From contig JAGRKR010000049.1 in NCBI GenBank assembly GCA_020442225.1, positions 1 through 6,888 of the forward strand: DNA of 6,888 nucleotides. The letters are read 5' to 3'. This document shows positions 1 through 6,626 of this stretch, piece by piece (within the stretch, counting starts at the first letter, position 1; each line of letters starts with the position of its first letter). The notes below the pieces were generated by a model that worked only from the letters and a program-made list of their open reading frames with translations, was not told the DNA's origin and searched no databases. The stretch is from Hyphomicrobiaceae bacterium (lineage in GTDB: Bacteria; Pseudomonadota; Alphaproteobacteria; Rhizobiales; Hyphomicrobiaceae). Position numbers and translations under genes: made by a program.

Positions 1-211
1 GAGCTACGAGAAGATCCGCGACGTCATCGAGCACCGTATGTTCTCGCAGGTCGAGGATCTGTTGCCGGTCATCTCGTTCGGCGCCAAGAAGGACAGCCAC
101 GCCGAGCGCAAGCACCACGACTTCGTCGACCGCATGGTCAATCGCGGCTACACGCCGCTCCAGGTGCGCCGCCTGGTCGAATGGTACATGCGCGTGAAGA
201 AGTCGAGCTGA
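1..211 (+). CDS. prkA: PrkA family serine protein kinase, C-terminal end (5' truncated by window)
   Basis: Only the last 69 codons are present; the first full codon begins at base 2 and the stop is TGA at 209-211. The fragment closely resembles the C-terminus of E. coli YeaG/PrkA, with the landmarks LLPVISFGAKK, an acidic/basic stretch ending in DFVDRMVNRGYT, and a QVRRLVEWYMR helix before a KKSS end. Family knowledge: PrkA proteins are cytoplasmic and about 640-650 residues long, with an N-terminal AAA+ ATPase domain and a C-terminal kinase-like region; the E. coli gene is induced in nitrogen starvation and stationary phase. The catalytic parts lie outside the window, so activity cannot be judged. 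The following yeaH and spoVR genes are its classic operon partners, which supports the call strongly. Confidence 0.94.
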   Translation, partial: SYEKIRDVIEHRMFSQVEDLLPVISFGAKKDSHAERKHHDFVDRMVNRGYTPLQVRRLVEWYMRVKKSS

Positions 212-245
212 GGGCGGCCGCCGCAAGCGTCGGCGTCCCCCGCGA

Positions 246-290
246 CAGGATGAGGCGATCCTGCCCTCTGCCGGCCGCGAGGCGGCAGGG
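246..290 (+). repeat. Two adjacent hairpins in the prkA-yeaH spacer
   Basis: The first hairpin is a perfect 6-bp inverted repeat, CAGGAT (246-251) and ATCCTG (258-263), around a 6-nt loop. The second pairs CTGCC-GCC (268-272, 274-276) with GGC-GGCAG (281-288), with G273 bulged and a GCGA tetraloop of the GNRA type at 277-280. It can be extended by a T-G and a C-G pair at its base (266-267 with 289-290). No T-tract follows either one, so they are not a standard intrinsic terminator. An inferred role is transcript processing or 3'-end protection of the prkA message, setting different levels of prkA and yeaH-spoVR from one operon. Pairing was read by eye; no folding energy was calculated. Confidence 0.55.
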
Positions 291-339
291 TGCCGGTCGC
301 TGAAGGCGCACGCCCAGCACAGGAGTGTGGATTCGCACG

Positions 340-1626
340 ATGCACGTCGTCGACCGCCGTCTGAACCCGAAGTCCAAGAGCCTCGGCAACCGCCAACGCT
401 TCATGCGCCGCGCCAAGGCGGAGATTCGCGAGGCGGTGCGCGAGGCGGTCCGCAAACGCAAGGTGACCGAGGTCGAGGGCGGCGCCGAGGTGCGGATCCG
501 CTCGAAGAGTCTCAGGGAGCCGTCGTTCGGGCTGAGCCGGCAGACCGGCACGCGCGATTTCGTGCTGCCGGGCAACCAGGACTTCGCCGTCGGCGACGTG
601 ATCCGCAAGCCGGAAAGCGGTGGTGGCGGCAGGGGCTCCAAAGGCAGTCCGGACGGCTCGGGTGAGGATGATTTCGTCTTCGAGCTGACGCGCGAGGATG
701 GCCTCGATCTGTTCTTCGAGGATCTGGCGCTGCCGAACCTCGTCAAGGCGAAGCTGAAGAGCATGCGCACGCCCTTGATGGCGCGTGCCGGCTACACGAC
801 CGACGGCCCACCCGCCAAGCTCAATCGCCTGCGCACCATGCGCAACAGTCTGGCCCGGCGCATCGCGCTGCGGCGGCCGAGCACGGCGGAGATCGCCCGT
901 CTGGAGGCGGAGTTTGCCGAGGCGGAGAAGGACCCTGCGTTCGATCCCAAGCGCTTGGAGGAGCTGGCTGGGCGCCTGCGCCATCTCAGGATGCTGCGCC
1001 GCCGCGTCGCCTACGTCGATCCGCTCGATCTCCAGTACAACCGATTCGAGCGCGTGCCCAAGCCGACCACGCAGGCCGTCATGTTCTGCCTGATGGACGT
1101 CTCGGCATCCATGACACAGGAGCTCAAGGACCTCGCCAAGCAGTTCTTCATGCTGCTCCACGTCTTCCTGACGCGCCACTATCGCGAGGTCGACGTCGTT
1201 TTCATCCGTCACACCACGCAGGCGAGCGAGGTGGACGAGGAGACCTTCTTCCGTGGCACCGAGACCGGCGGCACCATCGTCTCGAGCGCCTTCGACGAGA
1301 TGCTGAAGGTGGTCAAGGACCGCTATCCCGTCTCCGACTGGAACATCTACGCGGCGCAGGCCTCCGACGGTCACAACTTCGACGACGATACCGACCGCTG
1401 CGTCGGCATGCTCAGCGGTCAGGTGCTGCCGCTCTGCCAGTACTACGCCTATATCGAGGTTGCCCACGAGGACTACGGCGGCGGGCCGGAGAGCGTCGTC
1501 TGGTCGGGCTACCGCGACCTGCACGGCATGCACTCCCAGTTCGCCATGCGCAAGGTCTCGACGCCCAGTGAGATCTACCCCGTGTTCCGCGAGCTGTTCG
1601 CCACCTCGAACAGGCTCGAGCGCTAA
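340..1626 (+). CDS. yeaH: YeaH/YhbH family protein (DUF444, VWA-type MIDAS domain)
   Basis: The product is 428 residues and aligns from end to end by eye with E. coli YeaH. The N-terminus has the family signature VDRRLNPKSKS followed by NRQRFMRRAKAEIR. A Gly-rich linker lies at residues 94-108, and the conserved DDFVFELT and LDLFFEDLALPNL segments follow at about 110-134. The second half is a von Willebrand A-like domain: D253-x-S255-x-S257 is the MIDAS metal motif, ETGGT at 308-312 supplies the threonine, and QASDG at 340-344 a further aspartate. IYPVFRELF near the end is also typical. The ATG at 340 was chosen because homologues begin at this point; an in-frame GTG at 325 would add five residues and has no ribosome site. 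The upstream AGGAG (321-325) is 14 nt from the ATG, a long spacing. The biochemical role is unknown. It is probably cytoplasmic, with no signal peptide or membrane segment, and is expected to work with PrkA, encoded 128 nt upstream. Confidence 0.94.
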   Translation: MHVVDRRLNPKSKSLGNRQRFMRRAKAEIREAVREAVRKRKVTEVEGGAEVRIRSKSLREPSFGLSRQTGTRDFVLPGNQDFAVGDVIRKPESGGGGRGSKGSPDGSGEDDFVFELTREDGLDLFFEDLALPNLVKAKLKSMRTPLMARAGYTTDGPPAKLNRLRTMRNSLARRIALRRPSTAEIARLEAEFAEAEKDPAFDPKRLEELAGRLRHLRMLRRRVAYVDPLDLQYNRFERVPKPTTQAVMFCLMDVSASMTQELKDLAKQFFMLLHVFLTRHYREVDVVFIRHTTQASEVDEETFFRGTETGGTIVSSAFDEMLKVVKDRYPVSDWNIYAAQASDGHNFDDDTDRCVGMLSGQVLPLCQYYAYIEVAHEDYGGGPESVVWSGYRDLHGMHSQFAMRKVSTPSEIYPVFRELFATSNRLER

Positions 1627-1657
1627 TTCCGGCCAGGCAGCGGAGCAGAGCTGAGGC

Positions 1658-3217
1658 ATGTCAAAGTCCCGCAAGACGCGATCGAGCAAGCCTCTCTTCG
1701 AAGGGGCGGAGTGGAGCTTCGATCTCGTCAAGAGAGTCTACGATGCGGTCGAGGAGATCGGCATCGGCGAGCTCGGCCTCGACGTCTATCCCAACCAGAT
1801 CGAGGTGATCACGGCCGAGCAGATGCTCGACGCCTACGCCTCCATCGGCATGCCGCACATGTACCGGCACTGGTCATTCGGCAAGCACTTCGCCCGCGAG
1901 GACATGCTCTATCGCAAGGGCGCCCGGGCTCTCGCCTACGAGATCGTCATCAACTCCAACCCCTGCATCAGCTACATCATGGAAGAGAATTCCATGACGA
2001 TGCAGACCCTTGTGATCGCCCACGCTGCATTCGGCCACAACCATTTCTTCAAGAACAACTATCTGTTCCGCCAGTGGACAGACGCCGAGTCGATCCTCGA
2101 CTATCTCGCGTTCGCGAAGAACTTCGTGGCCCAATGCGAGGAGCGCTACGGTGTCGAGGCCGTGGAGGCGGTGCTGGACGCCGCGCACGCGCTCATGAAC
2201 CAGGGTGTCAGCCGCTATCCCGCCCATCGCCGGGGCCGCTCCCTGGAGCGCGAGCTCAGCCGTGAGCTTGCCCGGCGCGCGCACGAGGAGGCCACCTACA
2301 ACGATCTCTGGCGGACCCTGCCGCGACAGCCGGCGGAGGAACCCCCCGGCACGTCGGGCGACGCCGCCAGCAAGCGCGAGAACCAGATGCTCGGGCTGCC
2401 CGAAGAGAACCTGCTCTATTTCCTCGAGAAGAACGCGCCGAAGCTCGAGCTCTGGCAGCGTGAGCTGCTGCGCATCGTTCGCATGCTCGCGCAGTATTTC
2501 TATCCGCAGCGCCAGACCAAGATGATGAACGAAGGCTGCGCCACCTTCGTCCACTACGAGATCATGAACCGGCTCTACGAGAAGGGGCTGCTGAGCGAGG
2601 GCTCCATGCTGGAGTTCCTGCACAGCCATTCGTCGGTGGTGTTCCAGCCGCGATTCGATCAGTCCTTCTTCTCCGGTCTCAACCCTTACGCGCTCGGCTT
2701 CGCGATCATGCGCGACATCAAGCGTATCGCCGAGGAGCCGACGGCGGAGGATCGCGACTGGTTCCCCGATCTCGCCGGCAGTGGCGACGCCATGGCGGCG
2801 CTCAGGACGGCGTGGGCCGAGTTCCGCGACGACAGCTGCATCCTGCAGTACATGAGCCCGAAGGTCATGCGCGAGTTCCGCCTGTTCGAGGTCCACGACG
2901 ACGCCGGCGCCCCTGTGGCCGTGGTCAAGGCCATTCACGATGAGGCCGGCTATCGCCGCGTGCGGCGGGCGCTCGCCGCGCATTACGACACGTCCGCGAA
3001 CGATCCCGATCTGCAGATCATCGACGCAGACCTGTCGGGTGCACGGCGGCTGGTGGTCGCGCATCGCGTGCGCAACGGCGTGATGCTGGAGAAGGACCAG
3101 TGCGACCGCACGCTCCTGCATCTCGCGTGTCTGTGGGGGTTCCGCGTCAAGCTCGTCGAGGTCAGTGCAGACAGCGGCAAGACTCTGCGCGAGCACGAGG
3201 CGTTGCCGATGCCGTGA
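1658..3217 (+). CDS. spoVR: SpoVR family protein (YcgB-like)
   Basis: This 519-residue protein is close to the usual family length of about 500. Typical segments are the early VYDAVEEIGIGELGLDVYPNQ region (28-47), MPHMYRHWSFGK (65-76), the highly conserved block at 105-137 containing EENS and HAAFGHNHFFKNN, QTKMMNEGCATFVHY (286-300) and ILQYMSPKVMREFRLF (395-410). The region at about 222-242 is low in complexity and probably a flexible linker. The family is named after a Bacillus subtilis protein affecting spore cortex formation, but it is widespread in non-sporulating proteobacteria and its biochemical function is not established. No signal peptide or transmembrane segment is seen. It starts 31 nt after the yeaH stop, so the two are almost certainly co-transcribed. 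GAGG sits only 1 nt before the ATG; GGAG at 1642-1645, 12 nt upstream, is the other candidate ribosome site. The start is supported by the N-terminus matching homologue length. Confidence 0.94.
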   Translation: MSKSRKTRSSKPLFEGAEWSFDLVKRVYDAVEEIGIGELGLDVYPNQIEVITAEQMLDAYASIGMPHMYRHWSFGKHFAREDMLYRKGARALAYEIVINSNPCISYIMEENSMTMQTLVIAHAAFGHNHFFKNNYLFRQWTDAESILDYLAFAKNFVAQCEERYGVEAVEAVLDAAHALMNQGVSRYPAHRRGRSLERELSRELARRAHEEATYNDLWRTLPRQPAEEPPGTSGDAASKRENQMLGLPEENLLYFLEKNAPKLELWQRELLRIVRMLAQYFYPQRQTKMMNEGCATFVHYEIMNRLYEKGLLSEGSMLEFLHSHSSVVFQPRFDQSFFSGLNPYALGFAIMRDIKRIAEEPTAEDRDWFPDLAGSGDAMAALRTAWAEFRDDSCILQYMSPKVMREFRLFEVHDDAGAPVAVVKAIHDEAGYRRVRRALAAHYDTSANDPDLQIIDADLSGARRLVVAHRVRNGVMLEKDQCDRTLLHLACLWGFRVKLVEVSADSGKTLREHEALPMP

Positions 3218-3240
3218 GCCGGCTGGCGGCGCTGCGTCCG
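3217..3240. other. Tail-to-tail junction between the two gene groups
   Basis: The spoVR stop codon (3215-3217, + strand) and the ligase stop codon (3241-3243, - strand) are separated by 23 nt. The gap contains the 8-bp palindrome AGCCGGCT (3217-3224) and a possible hairpin GCCG/CGGC with a 5-nt loop (3218-3230). No run of T follows on either strand, so an intrinsic terminator is not evident; termination may be Rho-dependent or the transcripts may overlap. Confidence 0.3.
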
Positions 3241-4533
3241 TCAGGCCTGGGGTGAGCGGTGCCGGGCCAATGCGAACGCGAGGCAGCCGAACAGGCTTGC
3301 CAGGCCGAAGGCGGCCATGAACCACGGTTGCCACATGCCCCAACTGAAGGCGCCGATCACCGCAGCGGCGGTGAACAGCGCATAGCCGTACGGCTTGGCG
3401 GCTTCCGGCAGTCGCGACAGCTCGCGGAGGATGAGCAGGCCGATTGTGAGGAGGAGGAACGCGCCGATCGCGCCGAGCTCATACCAAGCCTGCATGAAGA
3501 CGTTGTGGGAATGGCGGCCCGTACGCAAGGGATACGCGTAGCCGTCCGGACGCACGGCGGTCGGGGCGTGTTCCTCGTCCAGCTCCTTGGTGGAGCCGAT
3601 GCCGACGCCGAGCACGGGCTTCTTGAGGACCTGCTCGGCGGTGTAGCTCCACAGGATGATGCGTGCGCGGCCCGTATCGGGCAGCCAGCGTGCGGTATGC
3701 AGATCGTTCGACTTGGCGAGCAGCGCCAGGGGCACCACGAGGAGGGTGGCCGTCAGCCAGCCTGCCGTGACGAGCGCACGACCGGCCTGCACGGAGATCC
3801 AAGACAGGGCGAAGACGACAAGGGACAGCAGCAGCGCCAGGAACGACGTCTCGTGCTCGGCGCGGGCGAGCAGCAGCAGCGCGCCGGCGACCAGAATGAC
3901 GGCGAGCGGCAGCGCCTGTCGCTTCGGGTGCAGCAGCGCCAGCATCGCCAGCGCCGGCCAGAGCATGAGCGTCAAAGCCGCGACGCTGCGATTGAGCAGG
4001 TGCGCCCCCACGTGGATCACCCACCCGTCCTTGACGAGGATGTGCTTCGCCGAAGGCTTCAATGCCGGAATGAACGTGGCCAGCAGACGCTTGATCGGCA
4101 GGTGCAGGAGAATTTCGACCAGCAGGTAGGCGAGCGCCATGAAGACGACGGCGACCGTGACGCGCGATAGCCGCTCGAGGGTCTGCTCGTGCGAGGCCGC
4201 GAGCGCCCGCGCGCCGATGATGGTCGCCAGCGTATAGAGCGCGAAGAGGCCGACCTTTTCGGCGGCTCTCAAGGGAGTCACGGCCCACGTCGCATTGATC
4301 GACAGATAGAGCCCGAGCAGCGCCAGCGCGACGAGCAGGGGCGTCAATCCCGCTGCCGTGACGCTGGCGCGCCGGTCCGCCAGTCCTGCGAACGGCAGGG
4401 CGGCGAACAGCGGCAACAGAAAGGCGGCGGCGTACGGCGAGACGACGAACAGCGCGGCGATGGCCGCCATGCCCGCCCCCATCAGGCCGAGGTTGGGGTC
4501 CGACCTGTCACGCTGTCGTGCGAGGGATGCCAT
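3241..4533 (-). CDS. O-antigen ligase / Wzy-type polymerase family membrane protein
   Basis: The product is 430 residues and largely hydrophobic, with about ten apparent membrane segments beginning near residues 20-50, 62-80, 92-110 and 124-145, then several between 183 and 275, and a final group at 354-430. The family signature is the region from about 289 to 357: RARIILW, then KPVLGVGIGS (G309, G311, G313), then a loop ending in R340-HSHN (341-344), followed by a Q, YELG and G. The HSHN histidines in this periplasmic loop match the conserved H of WaaL/Wzy proteins. LNRS (180-183) and the HETSF segment (227-231) also fit. Known role of the family: in the inner membrane, transferring or polymerising lipid-linked glycans on the periplasmic side. 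Ligase cannot be told from polymerase by sequence alone, and no glycosyltransferase genes lie beside it. The start is uncertain: no clear ribosome site precedes 4533, and in-frame ATGs at 4482 and 4470 are alternatives. The 109-nt gap upstream contains GGCCAACGGCC (4584-4594) but no convincing promoter. Confidence 0.86.
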   Translation of the reverse strand: MASLARQRDRSDPNLGLMGAGMAAIAALFVVSPYAAAFLLPLFAALPFAGLADRRASVTAAGLTPLLVALALLGLYLSINATWAVTPLRAAEKVGLFALYTLATIIGARALAASHEQTLERLSRVTVAVVFMALAYLLVEILLHLPIKRLLATFIPALKPSAKHILVKDGWVIHVGAHLLNRSVAALTLMLWPALAMLALLHPKRQALPLAVILVAGALLLLARAEHETSFLALLLSLVVFALSWISVQAGRALVTAGWLTATLLVVPLALLAKSNDLHTARWLPDTGRARIILWSYTAEQVLKKPVLGVGIGSTKELDEEHAPTAVRPDGYAYPLRTGRHSHNVFMQAWYELGAIGAFLLLTIGLLILRELSRLPEAAKPYGYALFTAAAVIGAFSWGMWQPWFMAAFGLASLFGCLAFALARHRSPQA

Positions 4534-4642
4534 GGATCGTGAATGCCCCGAATCTGCCGAGCGGTCAAACGTAGTCCTAGACTGGCCAACGGCCGCTGCA
4601 AAGCCCGCTCACGTGCCCGCGAGGACGCCAATCAATTCCCGC

Positions 4643-5866
4643 TCAATAGAGCAGATGGCGGCTGCGCAGTTCGCTGAATCGGCGCACCTCGCCTTGCCAG
4701 GCTTCGATCATGGCATGCCCATCGCTTCCGCCGTCCACGAACCGGTGAAGCCGCTTGGTGCCCGCGATCTTGTGGAACATGGCGAGATTGGAGATGAGCG
4801 GCGCGACCCCCTTCGCCCGCGCTTCCGCCGCCACGGCTGCCAGCACGTGCATGCCGACCTCGAGCGGCGTATAGCGCGCCACGTCGCGCACGACGACGCG
4901 CACGCCGGTGACGGCCTGCCCCACGAAGCGCGGGCGCAGCGCCACATTCGGGATCGAGCGGGGCGTGTAGGAGACGGCTTCGAAGTCGATGCCGGGCAGT
5001 CCCGCCTTGGCGAGGCGGGTGACCATGCGCGGTGCGTCGAGCCACGGTGCGCCAACCAGCGAGAAGGGCGTCGGCGTGCCGCGCCCCTCGTTGACCTCGG
5101 TCTCGCCGACGATGCCGATGCCGGGATAGACGAGTGCCGCCTCGAAGCTCGGAATGTTAGGGCTCGTGGGCACCCACGCGCGCTGCGTCGCCGGCCAGCG
5201 CGCGTCACGGGACCAGCCCTGGCACTTGATCACCGACAGGTCGAGGCCAGAGAGCCCGTCGAGCCACCCCTCGGCCTTGATCATGCCCGCGAGCTCGCCG
5301 ACGGTCATTCCGTGCACGATTGGAATTGGATACTGGCCGACGAACGAGGTCAGCCCGGGCTCGCAGACGAAGCCCGAGACGTAGGTCCCGCCGAGCGGGT
5401 TCGGCCGGTCGAGCACGACGAACGGCAAGCGGGCGCGGGCCGCGGCCTGCATCGCCAGACCCATGGTCGAAATGTAGGTGTAGAAGCGCGCGCCGATGTC
5501 CTGGATGTCGAAGACGAGGACATCGAGGCCGGCCAGCATGGCGGGCGTCGGACGGCGTGTCGCGCCGTAGAGGCTGTGGACGGGAGCGCGCGTGCGTGGA
5601 TCGACGCCGTCGCGCACCTTCGCGCCTGCTTCGACCGTGCCGCGAAAGCCGTGCTCCGGCGCGAGGATGGCCGCGAGGCGGACGTTCGGCGCGTCATGCA
5701 GGAGGTCGGCCAGGTGACGACCGTGCGCGAGGCCGGTCTGGTTGGTCACGAGGCCGACGCGCTTGCCGCTGAGGGCGGCGAAGCTCGACGCCACGAGCAG
5801 CTCCGCGCCAACCAGCGTCACGGGGCCGGGCGGCGTCGGGGGCGTGGCTCGGCTCGGGTGTGTCAT
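4643..5866 (-). CDS. namZ: DUF1343 protein, NamZ-type exo-beta-N-acetylmuramidase
   Basis: The 407-residue product carries the full set of family landmarks in order: GLVTNQTG (38-45), PEHGF (70-74), VFDIQDIGARFYTY (118-131), LDRPNPLGG (152-160), SPNIPS (235-240), NEGRGT (259-264) and a C-terminal HLLY. Known role: characterised members (GH171, B. subtilis NamZ) remove terminal N-acetylmuramic acid from the non-reducing end of peptidoglycan fragments for cell-wall recycling. The conserved glutamates E71 and E260 are natural active-site candidates, though I infer this from conservation only. The first 30 residues are rich in Pro and Thr without a hydrophobic core, so no signal peptide is seen. 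No in-frame start codon exists between this ATG and the cupin stop upstream, so a longer exported form is unlikely. GGAAGGG lies 6 nt before the ATG. It follows the cupin gene by 49 nt and probably shares its transcript. Confidence 0.9.
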   Translation of the reverse strand: MTHPSRATPPTPPGPVTLVGAELLVASSFAALSGKRVGLVTNQTGLAHGRHLADLLHDAPNVRLAAILAPEHGFRGTVEAGAKVRDGVDPRTRAPVHSLYGATRRPTPAMLAGLDVLVFDIQDIGARFYTYISTMGLAMQAAARARLPFVVLDRPNPLGGTYVSGFVCEPGLTSFVGQYPIPIVHGMTVGELAGMIKAEGWLDGLSGLDLSVIKCQGWSRDARWPATQRAWVPTSPNIPSFEAALVYPGIGIVGETEVNEGRGTPTPFSLVGAPWLDAPRMVTRLAKAGLPGIDFEAVSYTPRSIPNVALRPRFVGQAVTGVRVVVRDVARYTPLEVGMHVLAAVAAEARAKGVAPLISNLAMFHKIAGTKRLHRFVDGGSDGHAMIEAWQGEVRRFSELRSRHLLY

Positions 5867-5872
5867 GCCAGG

Positions 5873-5879
5873 CCCTTCC
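5873..5879 (-). promoter_or_regulatory. Ribosome binding site of the NamZ-like gene
   Basis: GGAAGGG on the - strand lies 6 nt before the ATG at 5866. It is the strongest Shine-Dalgarno match among the complete genes of this window and fixes the start that lacks a signal peptide. Confidence 0.7.
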
Positions 5880-5915
5880 GGACGGGTCTCTGAGCGAGCC
5901 CGATGCGCGTTGCGG

Positions 5916-6341
5916 TCACGGCGTCCAATTCGGGGACGCCAACTCGAAACCGGTGAACTCGAACCCGGGCGCCACCGTACAGCCGACGAGTGTCCAGGCG
6001 CCGCAACTTCGAGCGGACTGCCATGTCCCCGCAGGGACGACGACTTGCGGCGTCTCGCCGGCCAGCACGTTGCCGCCGAGGCGCTGGCGCGTGACGTGGC
6101 CGGCAGCCGGGGATTGGCTCAGCTCCAGCGGTGCACCGGCGTGCCAATGCCAGACCTCGGCTGCGTCGACGCGATGCCAGTGGGAGACCTCCCCCGCCTG
6201 CAGGAGATAGAGGATGGCCGTCGAGGCGGCCCGGCCCGGCCGCGAGGAGTCGCGAAAGGTCTCGCGGTAGTGCCCACCCTCCGGATGCGGCTCCAGGCCA
6301 AGGACCGTGATGACGTCTGCGGCTGCCGGTGCTTCGTCCAC
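5916..6341 (-). CDS. DUF985 family cupin (cupin_5), GTG start
   Basis: This encodes 141 residues, a normal size for small DUF985 proteins. The N-terminal ADVITVLGLEPHPEGGHYRET (8-28) is the family hallmark. Cupin motif 1 is seen as G50, H54-x-H56, E62 and G69, with an extra H65 and H67 in a WHWH string. Motif 2 reads P103-A-G105-T-W107-Q108, so the usual histidine is replaced, as is common in this family. The fold is an RmlC-like beta barrel, presumably cytoplasmic; substrate and reaction are unknown. The frame stays open to an ATG at 6425, but the added 28 residues are Arg/Ala-rich and unlike the family. The GTG at 6341 has AGGA 7 nt upstream and places the start just before the conserved region. 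Its stop is 49 nt from the namZ start on the same strand, suggesting one operon. Confidence 0.87.
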   Translation of the reverse strand: MDEAPAAADVITVLGLEPHPEGGHYRETFRDSSRPGRAASTAILYLLQAGEVSHWHRVDAAEVWHWHAGAPLELSQSPAAGHVTRQRLGGNVLAGETPQVVVPAGTWQSARSCGAWTLVGCTVAPGFEFTGFELASPNWTP

Positions 6342-6348
6342 GCTTCGA

Positions 6349-6352
6349 TCCT
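6349..6352 (-). promoter_or_regulatory. Ribosome binding site that sets the GTG start of the cupin gene
   Basis: AGGA on the - strand lies 7 nt before the GTG at 6341. The upstream in-frame ATGs at 6389 and 6425 lack a comparable site, so this decides in favour of the shorter protein. Confidence 0.55.
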
Positions 6353-6528
6353 GTTCGCCCGTCTGTGGCCAGCGGCACCTTGCGGCCATCCGTGCGAGCG
6401 TCGCCAGTGCAGGCCGACGGGTCAAGAGCGTGATTGGTCGCGTTCGCCATCCGCCTGCGTGGATCAGCGTTCAGCCTTGGGGCTGTGCGTGCAAAATGCG
6501 GAAAGAAGTGGTGCCAGGGGCGGAATCT

Positions 6529-6534
6529 ATTATA
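6529..6534 (-). promoter_or_regulatory. Possible -10 element upstream of the cupin operon
   Basis: The - strand reads TATAAT here, in the only AT-rich stretch upstream of the cupin gene. No good -35 box exists at 16-18 bp (TTATAT at 17 bp is poor), and the leader would be about 180 nt. A second TATAAT is on the + strand at 6553-6558, also without a -35 and with no gene behind it. This is therefore only a candidate. Confidence 0.2.
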
Positions 6535-6540
6535 ACCAGT

Positions 6541-6569
6541 AACGCAATGCAATATAATGCGTTTACGCA
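6541..6569. repeat. Overlapping inverted repeats based on AACGCA/TGCGTT
   Basis: AACGCA (6541-6546) is inverted as TGCGTT at 6558-6563, which itself overlaps a second inverted pair TGCGT (6558-6562) and ACGCA (6565-6569) with a TT centre. Three half-sites within 29 bp in AT-rich DNA resemble an operator or protein-binding site, but no regulator gene is visible nearby. Confidence 0.45.
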
Positions 6570-6583
6570 AGGACAATTTGGTC

Positions 6584-6602
6584 TATACCCCGATTTATAC
6601 CC
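6584..6602. repeat. Direct repeat of TATACCC, 12 bp apart
   Basis: TATACCC occurs at 6584-6590 and 6596-6602, start to start 12 bp. The shorter core ATACC recurs at 6615-6619. The spacing is near one helical turn, as in repeated protein-binding sites; with two full copies only, chance is not excluded. Confidence 0.35.
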
Positions 6603-6610
6603 TAAAATGC

Positions 6611-6626
6611 AACCATACCGATGGTT
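6611..6626. repeat. Short perfect hairpin AACCAT/ATGGTT
   Basis: AACCAT (6611-6616) and ATGGTT (6621-6626) form a 6-bp stem with the loop ACCG. No T-tract follows on either strand, so it is not a clear terminator. Confidence 0.4.

Noticed and set aside
148..1731. 527-codon open frame on the - strand across yeaH
   Set aside because: It is exactly antisense to a well-recognised gene, runs through the spacers at both ends and shows no family motif; the opposite strand of GC-biased codons is often free of stops.
1874..3343. 489-codon open frame on the - strand across spoVR
   Set aside because: Antisense shadow of spoVR that runs into the ligase 3' end; composition is rich in Arg, Leu, Val and His without domains.
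4358..5893. 511-codon open frame on the + strand
   Set aside because: Antisense to the NamZ-like gene, which has a complete set of family motifs on the other strand; this frame has none.
6342..6425. N-terminal extension of the cupin to an ATG at 6425
   Set aside because: The extra 28 residues are not family-like and lack a ribosome site, while the GTG at 6341 has AGGA at a proper distance.
5742..6542. 266-codon + strand frame and 237-codon - strand frame (5863-6576) over the cupin gene
   Set aside because: Both overlap the cupin coding region in other frames, with Arg/Pro-rich low-information products and no recognisable domain.
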